Source: Nocardia nova SH22a
GTDB taxonomy: Bacteria; Actinomycetota; Actinomycetes; Mycobacteriales; Mycobacteriaceae
Assembly: GCF_000523235.1 (NCBI RefSeq)
Contig: NZ_CP006850.1
Coordinates: 7,068,001-7,132,000, forward strand
Reading direction: 5' to 3'
Length of the DNA: 64,000 nucleotides
Below are positions 44,847-54,060 of the stretch, piece by piece. A model generated the notes under the pieces. The model was not told the DNA's origin and made no database searches. It worked only from the letters and a program-made list of their open reading frames with translations. Every line of letters starts with the position of its first letter. The first letter of the stretch is position 1. The position numbers and the translations under genes were made by a program.

Positions 44847-45809
44847 CTACGCGGGCATATCGCCGCCGTCGGCCGCCGCGCGCCACTTGGCCGCCCAGGT
44901 GGATTCACGGTCGGCCCCGGGCAACGCCGCGAGCCCGTCGATCACCTCCTGCCGACCGCGGTCGTGGGCGCCTGCCATCCACAGCACCCGGCCGCGTTGC
45001 AACGCCCAGAATCCCGTCGAGTACCAATATCCGTAGCTGGGCGGCTCGAGCTCATCGGTTGCCTCGGCAGCGCGGTCGGCGCGGCGCAACTGACGCAGCG
45101 CGGCCGACGCCTCGCCGCGGGCAACGTGGAACTTCGCCAGCTGATACGAGTCGTATACGCGCAACATCGGGTGCGTGCCAGGGACTTTCAACGCTTCCTC
45201 GGTGAGCGCGATCGCCGACCTGAGGTCTCCCTGTTCACGCAGGCCGTACGCGCGGAAGCTCATCGCGTGCTGTAACTGTGACGGATCGCCCGCTTCCTCG
45301 GCGAGTTCCGCGGAATCGGCGAGCGCCTTGTCACCACTGTGTGGCCGACCGAGCGCCAGCTCGAGCCAGCCGCGGAATCGCGCCACCTCCGATGCCAGTG
45401 CCGCACCAGAGGTTCCGGCGACATGCTCGGCTGCCAGTACGCGCGCGAGCCCGTCGAGACCACGCGCCACCGGGGCGACCAAGCCTGGCCCGGCGCTGTA
45501 CTCGAGCCGCCGACTCCGCTCCAGGATCACAGTGATGTCCTCGAGACTCGAGGCTCCGGCACCCGACGGATCGGCGACCGTGGCGGCCAGCCGGTCGACA
45601 TCGACATCGGGCATTCCGAGGGTCGGATCGCCGAGCACCTTCCGATACGCGCACACGACAGCGTCCGTGACCGGCTTACGACCGGTCTCCACTTCCGACA
45701 GATACCCAGCAGCAAACGCTGTTCGAGTCGCCATGACGCGCAACCCGATTCCGGCCGCGGTGCGCAGCTCACGCAGCAATGGTCCCGCCACCACCGATTC
45801 AGCGAACAC
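44847..45809 (-). CDS. XRE-type regulator with helical-repeat C-terminus
   Basis: 320 residues. N-terminal Cro/CI-like helix-turn-helix (GPLLRELRTAAGIGLRVMAT, then AGYLSEVETGRKPV). The remainder is TPR-like helical repeats (LALGRPHSGDKALADSAELA, YQLAKFHVARGEASAALRQL). In Nocardia and Streptomyces such proteins are abundant and often sit beside small membrane or recombinase-like genes, as here. A stop codon 12 nt upstream restricts the start to GTG 45809 or later. No ribosome binding site is visible. Confidence 0.82.
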   Translation of the reverse strand: MFAESVVAGPLLRELRTAAGIGLRVMATRTAFAAGYLSEVETGRKPVTDAVVCAYRKVLGDPTLGMPDVDVDRLAATVADPSGAGASSLEDITVILERSRRLEYSAGPGLVAPVARGLDGLARVLAAEHVAGTSGAALASEVARFRGWLELALGRPHSGDKALADSAELAEEAGDPSQLQHAMSFRAYGLREQGDLRSAIALTEEALKVPGTHPMLRVYDSYQLAKFHVARGEASAALRQLRRADRAAEATDELEPPSYGYWYSTGFWALQRGRVLWMAGAHDRGRQEVIDGLAALPGADRESTWAAKWRAAADGGDMPA

Positions 45810-45819
45810 AAGCGAACAC
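45801..45819. promoter_or_regulatory. Direct repeat at the XRE gene start
   Basis: AGCGAACAC occurs twice in tandem (offset 10 bp, one helical turn). On the minus strand this is GTGTTCGCT, the second copy covering the GTG start codon. It is a candidate autoregulatory site. Confidence 0.4.
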
Positions 45820-45936
45820 TAACGCCGTTCCATCACCTCCCGGTCTCGAACAGGCTTGGTTGTGGTTCGGCCTCAACGACATTCCCGCCCGACCGGCGCG
45901 CGCCGAGCCTTCCGATCCGACAGCGAGAGGTGCGTG

Positions 45937-46038
45937 ATGCTGGTTCTCGTCCTGCTCACCGTGACATTGGTCGTCCTCACCGTCGCTCTGCTGCGCTTAC
46001 CGCTGCGGGGCGAACGAGGCAGGGACAATCGCCGGTGA
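45937..46038 (+). CDS. 33-residue membrane peptide
   Basis: MLVLVLLTVTLVVLTVALLR followed by LPLRGERGRDNRR: one membrane helix and a basic tail. GCGAGAGG lies upstream of the ATG. The stop overlaps the next start (GTGA), so the two are translated together. It is divergent from the XRE regulator. Confidence 0.6.
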   Translation: MLVLVLLTVTLVVLTVALLRLPLRGERGRDNRR

Positions 46039-46349
46039 ACGGCGCGCGACCGATCGCGCTCGGCTGGATACATCCGGACTCCGAAACGGCGGACTGGGAC
46101 ATGGCGCGAGTACGCCGCCTCGCCCGCCACCTCGGCTACACCCTCGTCTGGGCCCCCGAAACCAGCCGTATCCCCCTGGCCGACCAGGTCAGGGCCACCC
46201 ACGCCGACGCGGTGATCACCCCGTCTACCGATCACCTCGGAATCCTCACCCTCCACGCGGTGATGTGCGTCGCCGACGTCGAAACCGTCTCCCCCAGATT
46301 GAGTTTCGCCCGCTGGGCCACCAACCCACCGCGAGGAGGCGGAAGGTAG
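46035..46349 (+). CDS. Small recombinase-like (resolvase N-terminal fold?) protein
   Basis: 104 residues: ALGWIHPDSETADWDMARVR, LARHLGYTLVWAPET, ADAVITPSTDHLGIL. The pattern G-x-(V/I)-x4-S then RLARxLGY then ADAVxTPSxDHLG recalls the N-terminal domain of serine recombinases without the catalytic DNA-binding part. It is probably regulatory or structural rather than a recombinase. Coupled to the 33-residue peptide gene. Confidence 0.6.
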   Translation: MNGARPIALGWIHPDSETADWDMARVRRLARHLGYTLVWAPETSRIPLADQVRATHADAVITPSTDHLGILTLHAVMCVADVETVSPRLSFARWATNPPRGGGR

Positions 46350-46445
46350 ATCGCGCCACCGGCGGGGCCATGGCCACCCACCCGCAGGGCTCGTCCCTGT
46401 CCTCAAATCCTCACTCACGAGACGCCGCGCTGTGCACGTTCACAG

Positions 46446-46519
46446 TGCCCCCGGTCGGACTCGAACCGACACTTTGTGGATTTTAAGTCCACTGCCTCTG
46501 CCAATTGGGCTACGGGGGC
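46446..46519 (-). tRNA. tRNA-Leu (anticodon UAA), short variable loop
   Basis: 74 nt. Acceptor GCCCCCG/CGGGGGC, anticodon stem GTGGA/TCCAC with loop CTTAAAA (anticodon UAA), T arm GTCGG-TTCGAGT-CCGAC, and discriminator A73. CCA is not encoded. The variable loop is only five bases (AAAGT), not the long arm normal for tRNA-Leu. It lies near ppx, where I recall leuX in M. tuberculosis. Confidence 0.9.
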
Positions 46520-46574
46520 GCCGGGATAGCGTACCTAAGTCGTACGTCCGTCTCGGAATTGTCCGGGGATTTGC

Positions 46575-48056
46575 TCAGTGGACGCCTTCCATCAGGCGGC
46601 TGACCTGCGGGGCCAGGAAGTACACGGCGATTCCGACCGCGATCGCCACCAGGCCGGTGATGCCGAAGTAGGCGACTTCGTGGTCGGTGTCGTAGAACTC
46701 GGACAGGACTCCGGACATCGACGTGCCGATGCCGACGGAGAAGAAGTAGAGGGCCATCATCTGGGCGCGGAAGGCCTCCGGAGCGAGCTGGGTGGTAACG
46801 GCGAGGCCGATGGGCGACAGCAGCAGTTCCGAGACGGCGAAACCGCCCAGGATGACGAAGACGAGCAGGGCGGGGACGGTCCGGCCGTCGAATGCGGCCA
46901 GCGCGACGAACAGCAGGAAGGACGCGCCCATCCCCATCACGCCGTAGGCGAACTTGCGGGGAGTGGTGGGCGCCCTGGTGCCCAGTCTGGTCCACATGAG
47001 GGCGAACAGCGGCGACAGCGTGATTACCCACACCGGTTCCGCCGAGCCGACCCAGCTCGACGGCGCGATCCAGCCGAAGAGGTTCCAGTTCATCCTTTCG
47101 TCGGAGTACACCGCCAGCACCGTGAAGATCTGCTGGAACAGCGACCAGAAGACCGCATTCGCGATGAACAACGGTATGAAGGCCCGCACCCGGACACGTT
47201 CCACCGCAACCACTTTCGGACTGGTCAACATCAATCCGAAATAGAGTATCGATACCGCCGCGATCACACCGGTGGTCACCCACGACAGATTCGACAACCG
47301 GACCAGCCCGGACCACAGCGCGAGCGCGATGACAACCGCGACCACCAGCACGAATACGACCACCCGCCCGATCTGCCCGCGCGGCAACGGATTCGGAACT
47401 TCTCGCCCGTGGGTACCCAGGTTGCGCCGGAAGATCACGTACTGGGTCAGCCCGAGCGCCATACCGATGGCCGCGGCGCCGAAACCGTAGTGGAAGCCGG
47501 CGTGGGTCTGCAGCAGTCCGGTGATCAGCGGCCCGACGAACGCACCCAGATTGACGCCCAGATAGAACAGCGTGAAGCCGCCGTCCGCCCGCGGATCACC
47601 CTTGTCGTAGAGCGTGCCCAGCAGCGACGACGCGTTGGCCTTGAGCGCGCCCGAGCCCAGCGCCACCAGCACCAGACCCACGCCGACACCGGTCATCCCG
47701 GGCAGTATCGCCAGGGCGATGTGGCCGAGCACCACCACGACGCCGCCGTAGAAGACCGTCCGCTCCATGCCGAGCAACCGGTCGGCCAGCCAGCCACCGA
47801 GCACGGCGGACAGATACACCAGCCCGCCGTACGCGCCGACGATCCCGGTGGCGGTGGACTGCTCCAGCCCCAGCCCGCCGTCGGCCAGCGAGTAGTACAG
47901 GTAGTACCCGAGGATCGTGAGCATGCCGTAGAACGAAAACCGTTCCCACAGCTCGACTCCGAAGAGATTGACCAGCCCGATCGGATGGCCGAATATCGTG
48001 CGTGTCGCGGGGCCTGTCGCTGCCTGCTCCCCCGGGACGGGTTCCACCGTGCTCAT
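46575..48056 (-). CDS. POT/PTR-family proton:oligopeptide symporter
   Basis: 493 residues, 12-14 membrane segments. Helix 1 proton motif ELWERFSFYGM (ExxERF) and the loop GGWLADRLLGMERTVFYGGV are diagnostic; FYLGVNLGAFVGPLITGLLQ is the PTR2 helix 5 signature. It imports di- and tripeptides with protons. It is inserted between the tRNA and ppx relative to the mycobacterial order I recall. Confidence 0.92.
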   Translation of the reverse strand: MSTVEPVPGEQAATGPATRTIFGHPIGLVNLFGVELWERFSFYGMLTILGYYLYYSLADGGLGLEQSTATGIVGAYGGLVYLSAVLGGWLADRLLGMERTVFYGGVVVVLGHIALAILPGMTGVGVGLVLVALGSGALKANASSLLGTLYDKGDPRADGGFTLFYLGVNLGAFVGPLITGLLQTHAGFHYGFGAAAIGMALGLTQYVIFRRNLGTHGREVPNPLPRGQIGRVVVFVLVVAVVIALALWSGLVRLSNLSWVTTGVIAAVSILYFGLMLTSPKVVAVERVRVRAFIPLFIANAVFWSLFQQIFTVLAVYSDERMNWNLFGWIAPSSWVGSAEPVWVITLSPLFALMWTRLGTRAPTTPRKFAYGVMGMGASFLLFVALAAFDGRTVPALLVFVILGGFAVSELLLSPIGLAVTTQLAPEAFRAQMMALYFFSVGIGTSMSGVLSEFYDTDHEVAYFGITGLVAIAVGIAVYFLAPQVSRLMEGVH

Positions 48057-48123
48057 GGGGAGACATTGTCCGGCAACCCGCCACCATGATCACGGATATC
48101 GCGGTCATGACTCGACATGTTCT

Positions 48124-49071
48124 TCAGGAGATCGACAGCGCTATCCCGTCGAGGATGTCGTGCTCGCTGACCACCAGTTCGGCGATCCCGGCCCGGCGGG
48201 CGAGTTCGTCGGCGAGGACCTCGGTGACCACCGCACCGCCGCCGATGACATCGACCCGGCCCGGATGAACGGGCCCGAGGGCGGCGCGCTGGTCGTGATC
48301 CATCGCGATCAGGCGGTTGCAGACCGCACGCACCTCATCGAGTGAGAGGCGGGTCAGATGGACCCGGTCGGAATCGTATTCGGGCAGGTCCAGCGCGACC
48401 GCGGCGATCGTGGTCATGGTGCCGGCCACGCCGACCCAGGTGCGGGCGCGCTCCACCGGCACCACCCCGAACGCCTGCGCCAGCCGCTGCGAGGCGAAGA
48501 ACCGCGCCGAGGCGACCTCCTCGTCGGTGGGCGGATTGCCGTGCAGGCAACGCTCGGTGATCCGCACACAACCGATATCGGCCGAATGGGCCGCCTGCAC
48601 ACCGTTACCGTCGCCGAGTACCACCTCGGTGGAACCGCCACCCAGATCGACGACCACGAACGGCCCGTCCGCACCGGACAATTCACCGACCGCACCGGCG
48701 AACGACAGTCGCGCCTCCTCGTCGCCGGTGATGACCTCGGCCTGCGCGCCGGGCACGACTCGGCCCAGTTCCACCCCGGTCATGGTGAAGAAGTCGTCGC
48801 GATTGCGGGCGTCGCGGGTGGCGCTGGTGGCCACCATCCGCACCCGGCTCACCCCGGTCTCGACCATGCGGTCCACATAGTCGTGCAGGGCGACGCGGGT
48901 GCGCTCGATCGCCTCCGGATTCAGTTCGCCGGTGGCGTCGACGCCCTTGCCCAGCCGCACGATCCGCATCTCGCGATGCACATCGGTGAGATGTCCGTCG
49001 GCGCCGACGTCGGCGATCAGGAGACGGATGGAATTGGTGCCACAGTCGACCGCGGCGACCCGGTCACTCAT
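48124..49071 (-). CDS. Exopolyphosphatase / guanosine pentaphosphate phosphohydrolase
   Basis: 315 residues of the Ppx/GppA type (actin-like ATPase fold). Motifs: VAAVDCGTNSIRLLIADV (phosphate 1), MVATSATRDARNRDDFF, and VVVDLGGGSTEVVLG (phosphate 2). It degrades polyphosphate or pppGpp. It is of the short form, matching Ppx2/Rv1026 in position (recalled). Its ATG overlaps the end of DUF501 by 8 nt. Confidence 0.9.
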   Translation of the reverse strand: MSDRVAAVDCGTNSIRLLIADVGADGHLTDVHREMRIVRLGKGVDATGELNPEAIERTRVALHDYVDRMVETGVSRVRMVATSATRDARNRDDFFTMTGVELGRVVPGAQAEVITGDEEARLSFAGAVGELSGADGPFVVVDLGGGSTEVVLGDGNGVQAAHSADIGCVRITERCLHGNPPTDEEVASARFFASQRLAQAFGVVPVERARTWVGVAGTMTTIAAVALDLPEYDSDRVHLTRLSLDEVRAVCNRLIAMDHDQRAALGPVHPGRVDVIGGGAVVTEVLADELARRAGIAELVVSEHDILDGIALSIS

Positions 49072-49660
49072 CGGTGCTCCCTGTCGTATTCGGCTGGTAC
49101 TGATCGTATTTCGGCCAATCCCGCGGAATCGCGGTGCCGCGCAACCCGGTATCGGCGGCGAGGGCGACCGCCTCGTCACCGAGCGGATTCAGCCCCGGCC
49201 CCTTGGCCAGCGAATGCGCGATCAGCACGTGCAGGCATTTGACCCGCTCCGGCATCCCGCCGCCGCTGAAATCCGTTCCCAGCGACTCGATCTCGTCGCG
49301 TTCGGCCAGATAGCTCTCGTGCGCGACGCGGTAGGCGGCGGCGAGTTCCGGATCGGCGGACAGGCGTTCGGTCATCCCGCGCATCAACCCGGCGGCCTCC
49401 TGCCGACTCGCCTCGGCCGTCAGCCGCGGATCGGTGAGGTAGTAGAGGGTCGGGAACGGGGTGCCGTCGGGCAGTCGCGGCGCGGTCTTCACCACCGCCG
49501 GGAGGCCGTCCGGCGTACGGTAGGCGATCGCCAGCACACCGCGCGGTTCCCGGCCGAGCTGGCGCGCCACGATCTCCAGATCCGCCGCACTGGGAGAATC
49601 ACCATTCCCGTCGTCACGCCCGCCTCCGGACGGTGGCTGGGACGTAGCGGGGTCGGTCAC
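49064..49660 (-). CDS. DUF501 protein
   Basis: 198 residues, with an acidic disordered start then the DUF501 domain (VARQLGREPRGVLAIAYRTP, FPTLYYLTDPRLTAEASRQE, and SFxGGGMPERVKCLHVL as DFSGGGMPERVKCLHVLIAH). Function is unknown; it is constantly found between divIC and ppx in actinobacteria. GTG 49660 overlaps the upstream gene by 47 bp, so the three genes are coupled. Confidence 0.9.
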   Translation of the reverse strand: MTDPATSQPPSGGGRDDGNGDSPSAADLEIVARQLGREPRGVLAIAYRTPDGLPAVVKTAPRLPDGTPFPTLYYLTDPRLTAEASRQEAAGLMRGMTERLSADPELAAAYRVAHESYLAERDEIESLGTDFSGGGMPERVKCLHVLIAHSLAKGPGLNPLGDEAVALAADTGLRGTAIPRDWPKYDQYQPNTTGSTDE

Positions 49661-50324
49661 CGGGGTTCTCCGTTCGGGGCGTGGGCGGGGGTGGGGCCGG
49701 ACTCGGCGGCGGGGCGGGCGCGGGGGTGGCGGGCTTCGGTTGCGGATCCGACATACTGCGCCACAGCTGGGTGTACCAGGGGTCGGGGCGGCGGGCCTGG
49801 GTGGTCGGCACCGGCACGGCCGGTTGTTCGATACCGGGGACCTGCACGATATAGGCCGTGTCCCCGGGCATGACCAGGCGCAGCCGGTCGCGCGCCTCGG
49901 AACGGATGTAGGCCGGATCCTGTTGCTGGGCCCGGCGATCACGCAGATGCGCCAGATCGTTCTCCAGATCGCGTCGCTGCGACGCCAGCTGCGCCGACTC
50001 CGACCGCTGGCTGAAATAGGTGCGCATCGGCACCGCGAGGGTCAGCGCCAGCGCGCACAGGACCGCGGCGAGGATGACCGCGCGGCCCGTGGACAGGCCG
50101 AGAATGCGGTGTTCGGCCGCCTTGGCCGTGTTGTTCCGCTTCGCGGCGGGGCTTTTCCGCTTCGCGGCGGCACGGGGCTCGGACCTCGACGCCGTCGGCC
50201 GCTGGGCGGCGCGCTTACCCGCCGCGGTGCGGCCGCCCGCCGCCCGGTCGGGCCGGGCCGACCGCGACGAGCGGCGGTCACCACGTCCGGCCGGACTGGT
50301 GCCGCGCGCCCGTCGCTCCGTCAT
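49614..50324 (-). CDS. Septum formation initiator FtsB/DivIC
   Basis: 236 residues. A very basic cytoplasmic N-terminus (about 75 residues), one membrane helix (AVILAAVLCALALTLAVPMR), and an extracytoplasmic coiled coil (SAQLASQRRDLENDLAHLRD) ending in EARDRLRLVMPGDTAYIV, the DivIC signature. A Pro-rich tail follows. It is part of the FtsL/FtsB/FtsQ division complex. It lies 66 bp downstream of eno. Confidence 0.9.
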   Translation of the reverse strand: MTERRARGTSPAGRGDRRSSRSARPDRAAGGRTAAGKRAAQRPTASRSEPRAAAKRKSPAAKRNNTAKAAEHRILGLSTGRAVILAAVLCALALTLAVPMRTYFSQRSESAQLASQRRDLENDLAHLRDRRAQQQDPAYIRSEARDRLRLVMPGDTAYIVQVPGIEQPAVPVPTTQARRPDPWYTQLWRSMSDPQPKPATPAPAPPPSPAPPPPTPRTENPGDRPRYVPATVRRRA

Positions 50325-50390
50325 CCCTGCACCTCGAAATCGCCTGTCTCCGCGTCGCGTCGGTGCGCCGCACAACCGTGTGCGAGGCTA

Positions 50391-51773
<1,383 letters not shown>

Positions 51774-51829
51774 CTAATAGGTCTGCTCGTCGTCGCACGA
51801 CACCGGTGCGCAACCGTCCGGCGGGCTGT

Positions 51830-52003
51830 CACCCGCGTCGCTCCGACCACTGTGCCGGATGGTGGCCTGCGCGGCGGGCTCCGTGGTGACGCAGGCTGCC
51901 GCCTCCACCCGCGTCGCTCCGACCGCTGTGCCGAATGGTGGCCTGCGCGGCGGGCTCCGTGGTGACGCGAGCTGCCGCCTCCACCCGCGTCGCTCCGACC
52001 ACT
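51830..52003. repeat. 76-bp tandem repeat, 2.3 copies
   Basis: Unit begins CACCCGCGTCGCTCCGACC; starts at 51830, 51906 and 51982. Copies differ by a few bases, and the third stops at the lpqU stop codon. It fills most of the 324-bp gap between eno and lpqU and resembles mycobacterial VNTR/MIRU loci in unit size but not in sequence. Confidence 0.85.
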
Positions 52004-52739
52004 AGGCGCGACGGCCGACGCTGTAGGCGGCCGCCTTGTATCGGACGGTCGCCAGATAGGTCGTGGACTGGTTGTAGGTCAGGACCGCCTGCCGCCATCC
52101 CTCGGGGGTCCGCAAGTCGCCGCCGCTGGCGCACAGATAGCGGGCGGCGGTGAGCGAGGCGTCATCGATATTGTCCGGATCGGGGCGGCCGTCGCCGTTG
52201 GCGTCCACACCCCAGTGCTGCCAGGTCTCGGGCAGGAATTGGAACGGCCCCTCGGCGCGCACATAGACCGGAGCACCGGCCTGCTCGGTGGCCGCGGCGT
52301 CCAGAATCCTTGCCACACCGGGAGATCCGTCCAGCGGCACACCACGGATCGGCGGCCGGACCTCACCGTCGGCGTCCAGATGCGATCCGCCGTGGCTGCC
52401 GTGTTTACTCTCCACGCGCGCGATTCCGGCGACCGTGGTCCATCCGATCCCGCAGTCGGGCGCCGACCGCGCCATCACGGCCGCGGCATAGCCGTACGCC
52501 TCGAGCGCCACGGCGGGAATTCCGAGCGCATCGGATTGTCCAGCGGCCCAATCACGCAACTGTTCGGCACTGCGGCCGGGAGCGTCGAGATCGATGGGTG
52601 GAACCGGCGCGCCCGCACCGGGCGGTATCCCGTCCGGAACGGGCGGCAGATTGTCGATTCCGGAGCATCCGGACAGCACCGCGACCGTCGCGACGGCGGC
52701 GAGGGCGAGGTTCCGGAAACCGGGGATAGTCGAGCGCAC
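52002..52739 (-). CDS. LpqU-like lytic transglycosylase lipoprotein
   Basis: 245 residues. Lipobox AVLSGC, then a lytic transglycosylase of the MltB/SLT_2 type: ARVESKHGSHGG with the catalytic Glu, GPFQFLPETWQHWGVDANGD, and ASLTAARYLCASGGDLRTPE. It cleaves peptidoglycan outside the membrane. GTG 52739 follows GGAAAG. It matches M. tuberculosis lpqU in position next to eno. Confidence 0.88.
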   Translation of the reverse strand: MRSTIPGFRNLALAAVATVAVLSGCSGIDNLPPVPDGIPPGAGAPVPPIDLDAPGRSAEQLRDWAAGQSDALGIPAVALEAYGYAAAVMARSAPDCGIGWTTVAGIARVESKHGSHGGSHLDADGEVRPPIRGVPLDGSPGVARILDAAATEQAGAPVYVRAEGPFQFLPETWQHWGVDANGDGRPDPDNIDDASLTAARYLCASGGDLRTPEGWRQAVLTYNQSTTYLATVRYKAAAYSVGRRA

Positions 52740-52869
52740 CTTTCCATCATCCAGATTCCCCGGCGGGCGGCCATCGAGCCGACCGGGCAACTCCCGGCCC
52801 GGGAGCACACGATCAGCTACCGTTCGAAACGGCCCGACCATGCGCGAAAGCTATGCCCGCTCACGCTTT

Positions 52870-52888
52870 TTAGGTAAGCCTTGCTTAA
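52870..52888 (+). promoter_or_regulatory. Iron box upstream of the diaminopropionate-type operon
   Basis: TTAGGTAAGCCTTGCTTAA agrees with the IdeR consensus at 14 of 19 positions, keeping both outer halves. It lies 77 bp before the first gene. Predicts repression when iron is plentiful. Confidence 0.6.
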
Positions 52889-52965
52889 GATATTCCCAGC
52901 GACTAGCTTCGCTGCCCGAGTCTTCACCACCTGCGTCATCCCCACTCCGAGGAAGGGAACTCCTG

Positions 52966-54060
52966 GTGAAAAACGTTCTCCGCGAACGTAAGACACCCCA
53001 CTACGAAGAAGGCGAGCCGATCGACCGCCGCACGCTTCCGGAAGAAGCAGCGGCGGCCGTGCTGTGTTCGGCCAGAGAGATCGCACTCACACTCGAGCAC
53101 GGCCCCGGCACCGCCGAACTACCGGTGACTCTCGCCGATCCGATGCTGATCCGGCTGGTCGACGCCTACGCCACCGATCTCCCGGCCGCGGTGCGCATCG
53201 CGCTGCGCCCGCCCGATACCGCCGCGGGCGCCGCGATCATCGGCCGCTTGGACGTGCCCGAGGCCGAACTCGGTGCGACACCGAACGATTGGCGCGCGGC
53301 CGCGAATTCCGCCCTGCCCGCATCGTTCCACCTCGACATCGCGATGCTGCTGCTGGCGCGCTGCGCCGGTGAGCCGTTCGGCTGGCAGGGCCAGCAGGGC
53401 GGACGGCTGGTCAACAACATCCTGCCCACCCCCGGGCACGAGGACGAGCAGTCCGGTGCGAGCAGCACGACCCTGCTCAGCCCGCACACCGAGGACGCCT
53501 TCCATCCCGAACGCGCGCATCTGCTGCTGCTGGGCTGCCTGCGCAATCCGGAGCGGGTGGGCACGACGATCTCGTCGGTGCGGCAGGTGCGGCTCGCCCC
53601 GGACCAGCACCGGCGGCTCACCGAGCCCACGCTGCCGATCCTGCCCGACGTCTCCTACGGCGACGATTTCGGCGATCACCGCCCGGCGCCGGTGGCGACC
53701 ATCGGCGCCGGCGCACACGGCCCGACGCTGCGCTACGACCCGGCCTACACGCCGCTGGCCGAGGCCGACGACGAATACCGTTGCGCCTATGCCGAACTCG
53801 GCGCGGAGCTGGAGCGGGTCTGTCACAGCGCGGCGCTGTCTCCGGGGGAATTGCTGCTCATGGACAATGATGTCGTCGTGCACGGCCGGGTTCCGTTCAC
53901 ACCTCGTTACGACGGAACCGACCGCTGGCTCAAACGGGTGAATATCCGGCTGGCCCGCCCCCGCACATCGGCCGAGGCCGGTGAGAGCGGCTACGGCCAG
54001 CGCACCGTTCGTCCGTTCGGGCCGAAACCCGCTGGGGAGCAGGACGTCTCGAACCCATGA
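52966..54060 (+). CDS. VioC-like Fe(II)/2-oxoglutarate-dependent oxygenase
   Basis: 364 residues, close to the length of VioC (L-arginine beta-hydroxylase) and clavaminate synthase. The iron triad is of the HxE type: H174 and E176 in SPHTEDAFHPERAHLLLLG, distal H306 in VVHGRVPF. The 2-oxoglutarate Arg is probably R324 in LKRVNIR. It probably hydroxylates a free amino acid such as arginine, ornithine or diaminopropionate (inference). First gene of the iron-boxed operon; it overlaps the next gene by ATGA. GGAAGGGA precedes GTG 52966. Confidence 0.82.
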   Translation: MKNVLRERKTPHYEEGEPIDRRTLPEEAAAAVLCSAREIALTLEHGPGTAELPVTLADPMLIRLVDAYATDLPAAVRIALRPPDTAAGAAIIGRLDVPEAELGATPNDWRAAANSALPASFHLDIAMLLLARCAGEPFGWQGQQGGRLVNNILPTPGHEDEQSGASSTTLLSPHTEDAFHPERAHLLLLGCLRNPERVGTTISSVRQVRLAPDQHRRLTEPTLPILPDVSYGDDFGDHRPAPVATIGAGAHGPTLRYDPAYTPLAEADDEYRCAYAELGAELERVCHSAALSPGELLLMDNDVVVHGRVPFTPRYDGTDRWLKRVNIRLARPRTSAEAGESGYGQRTVRPFGPKPAGEQDVSNP

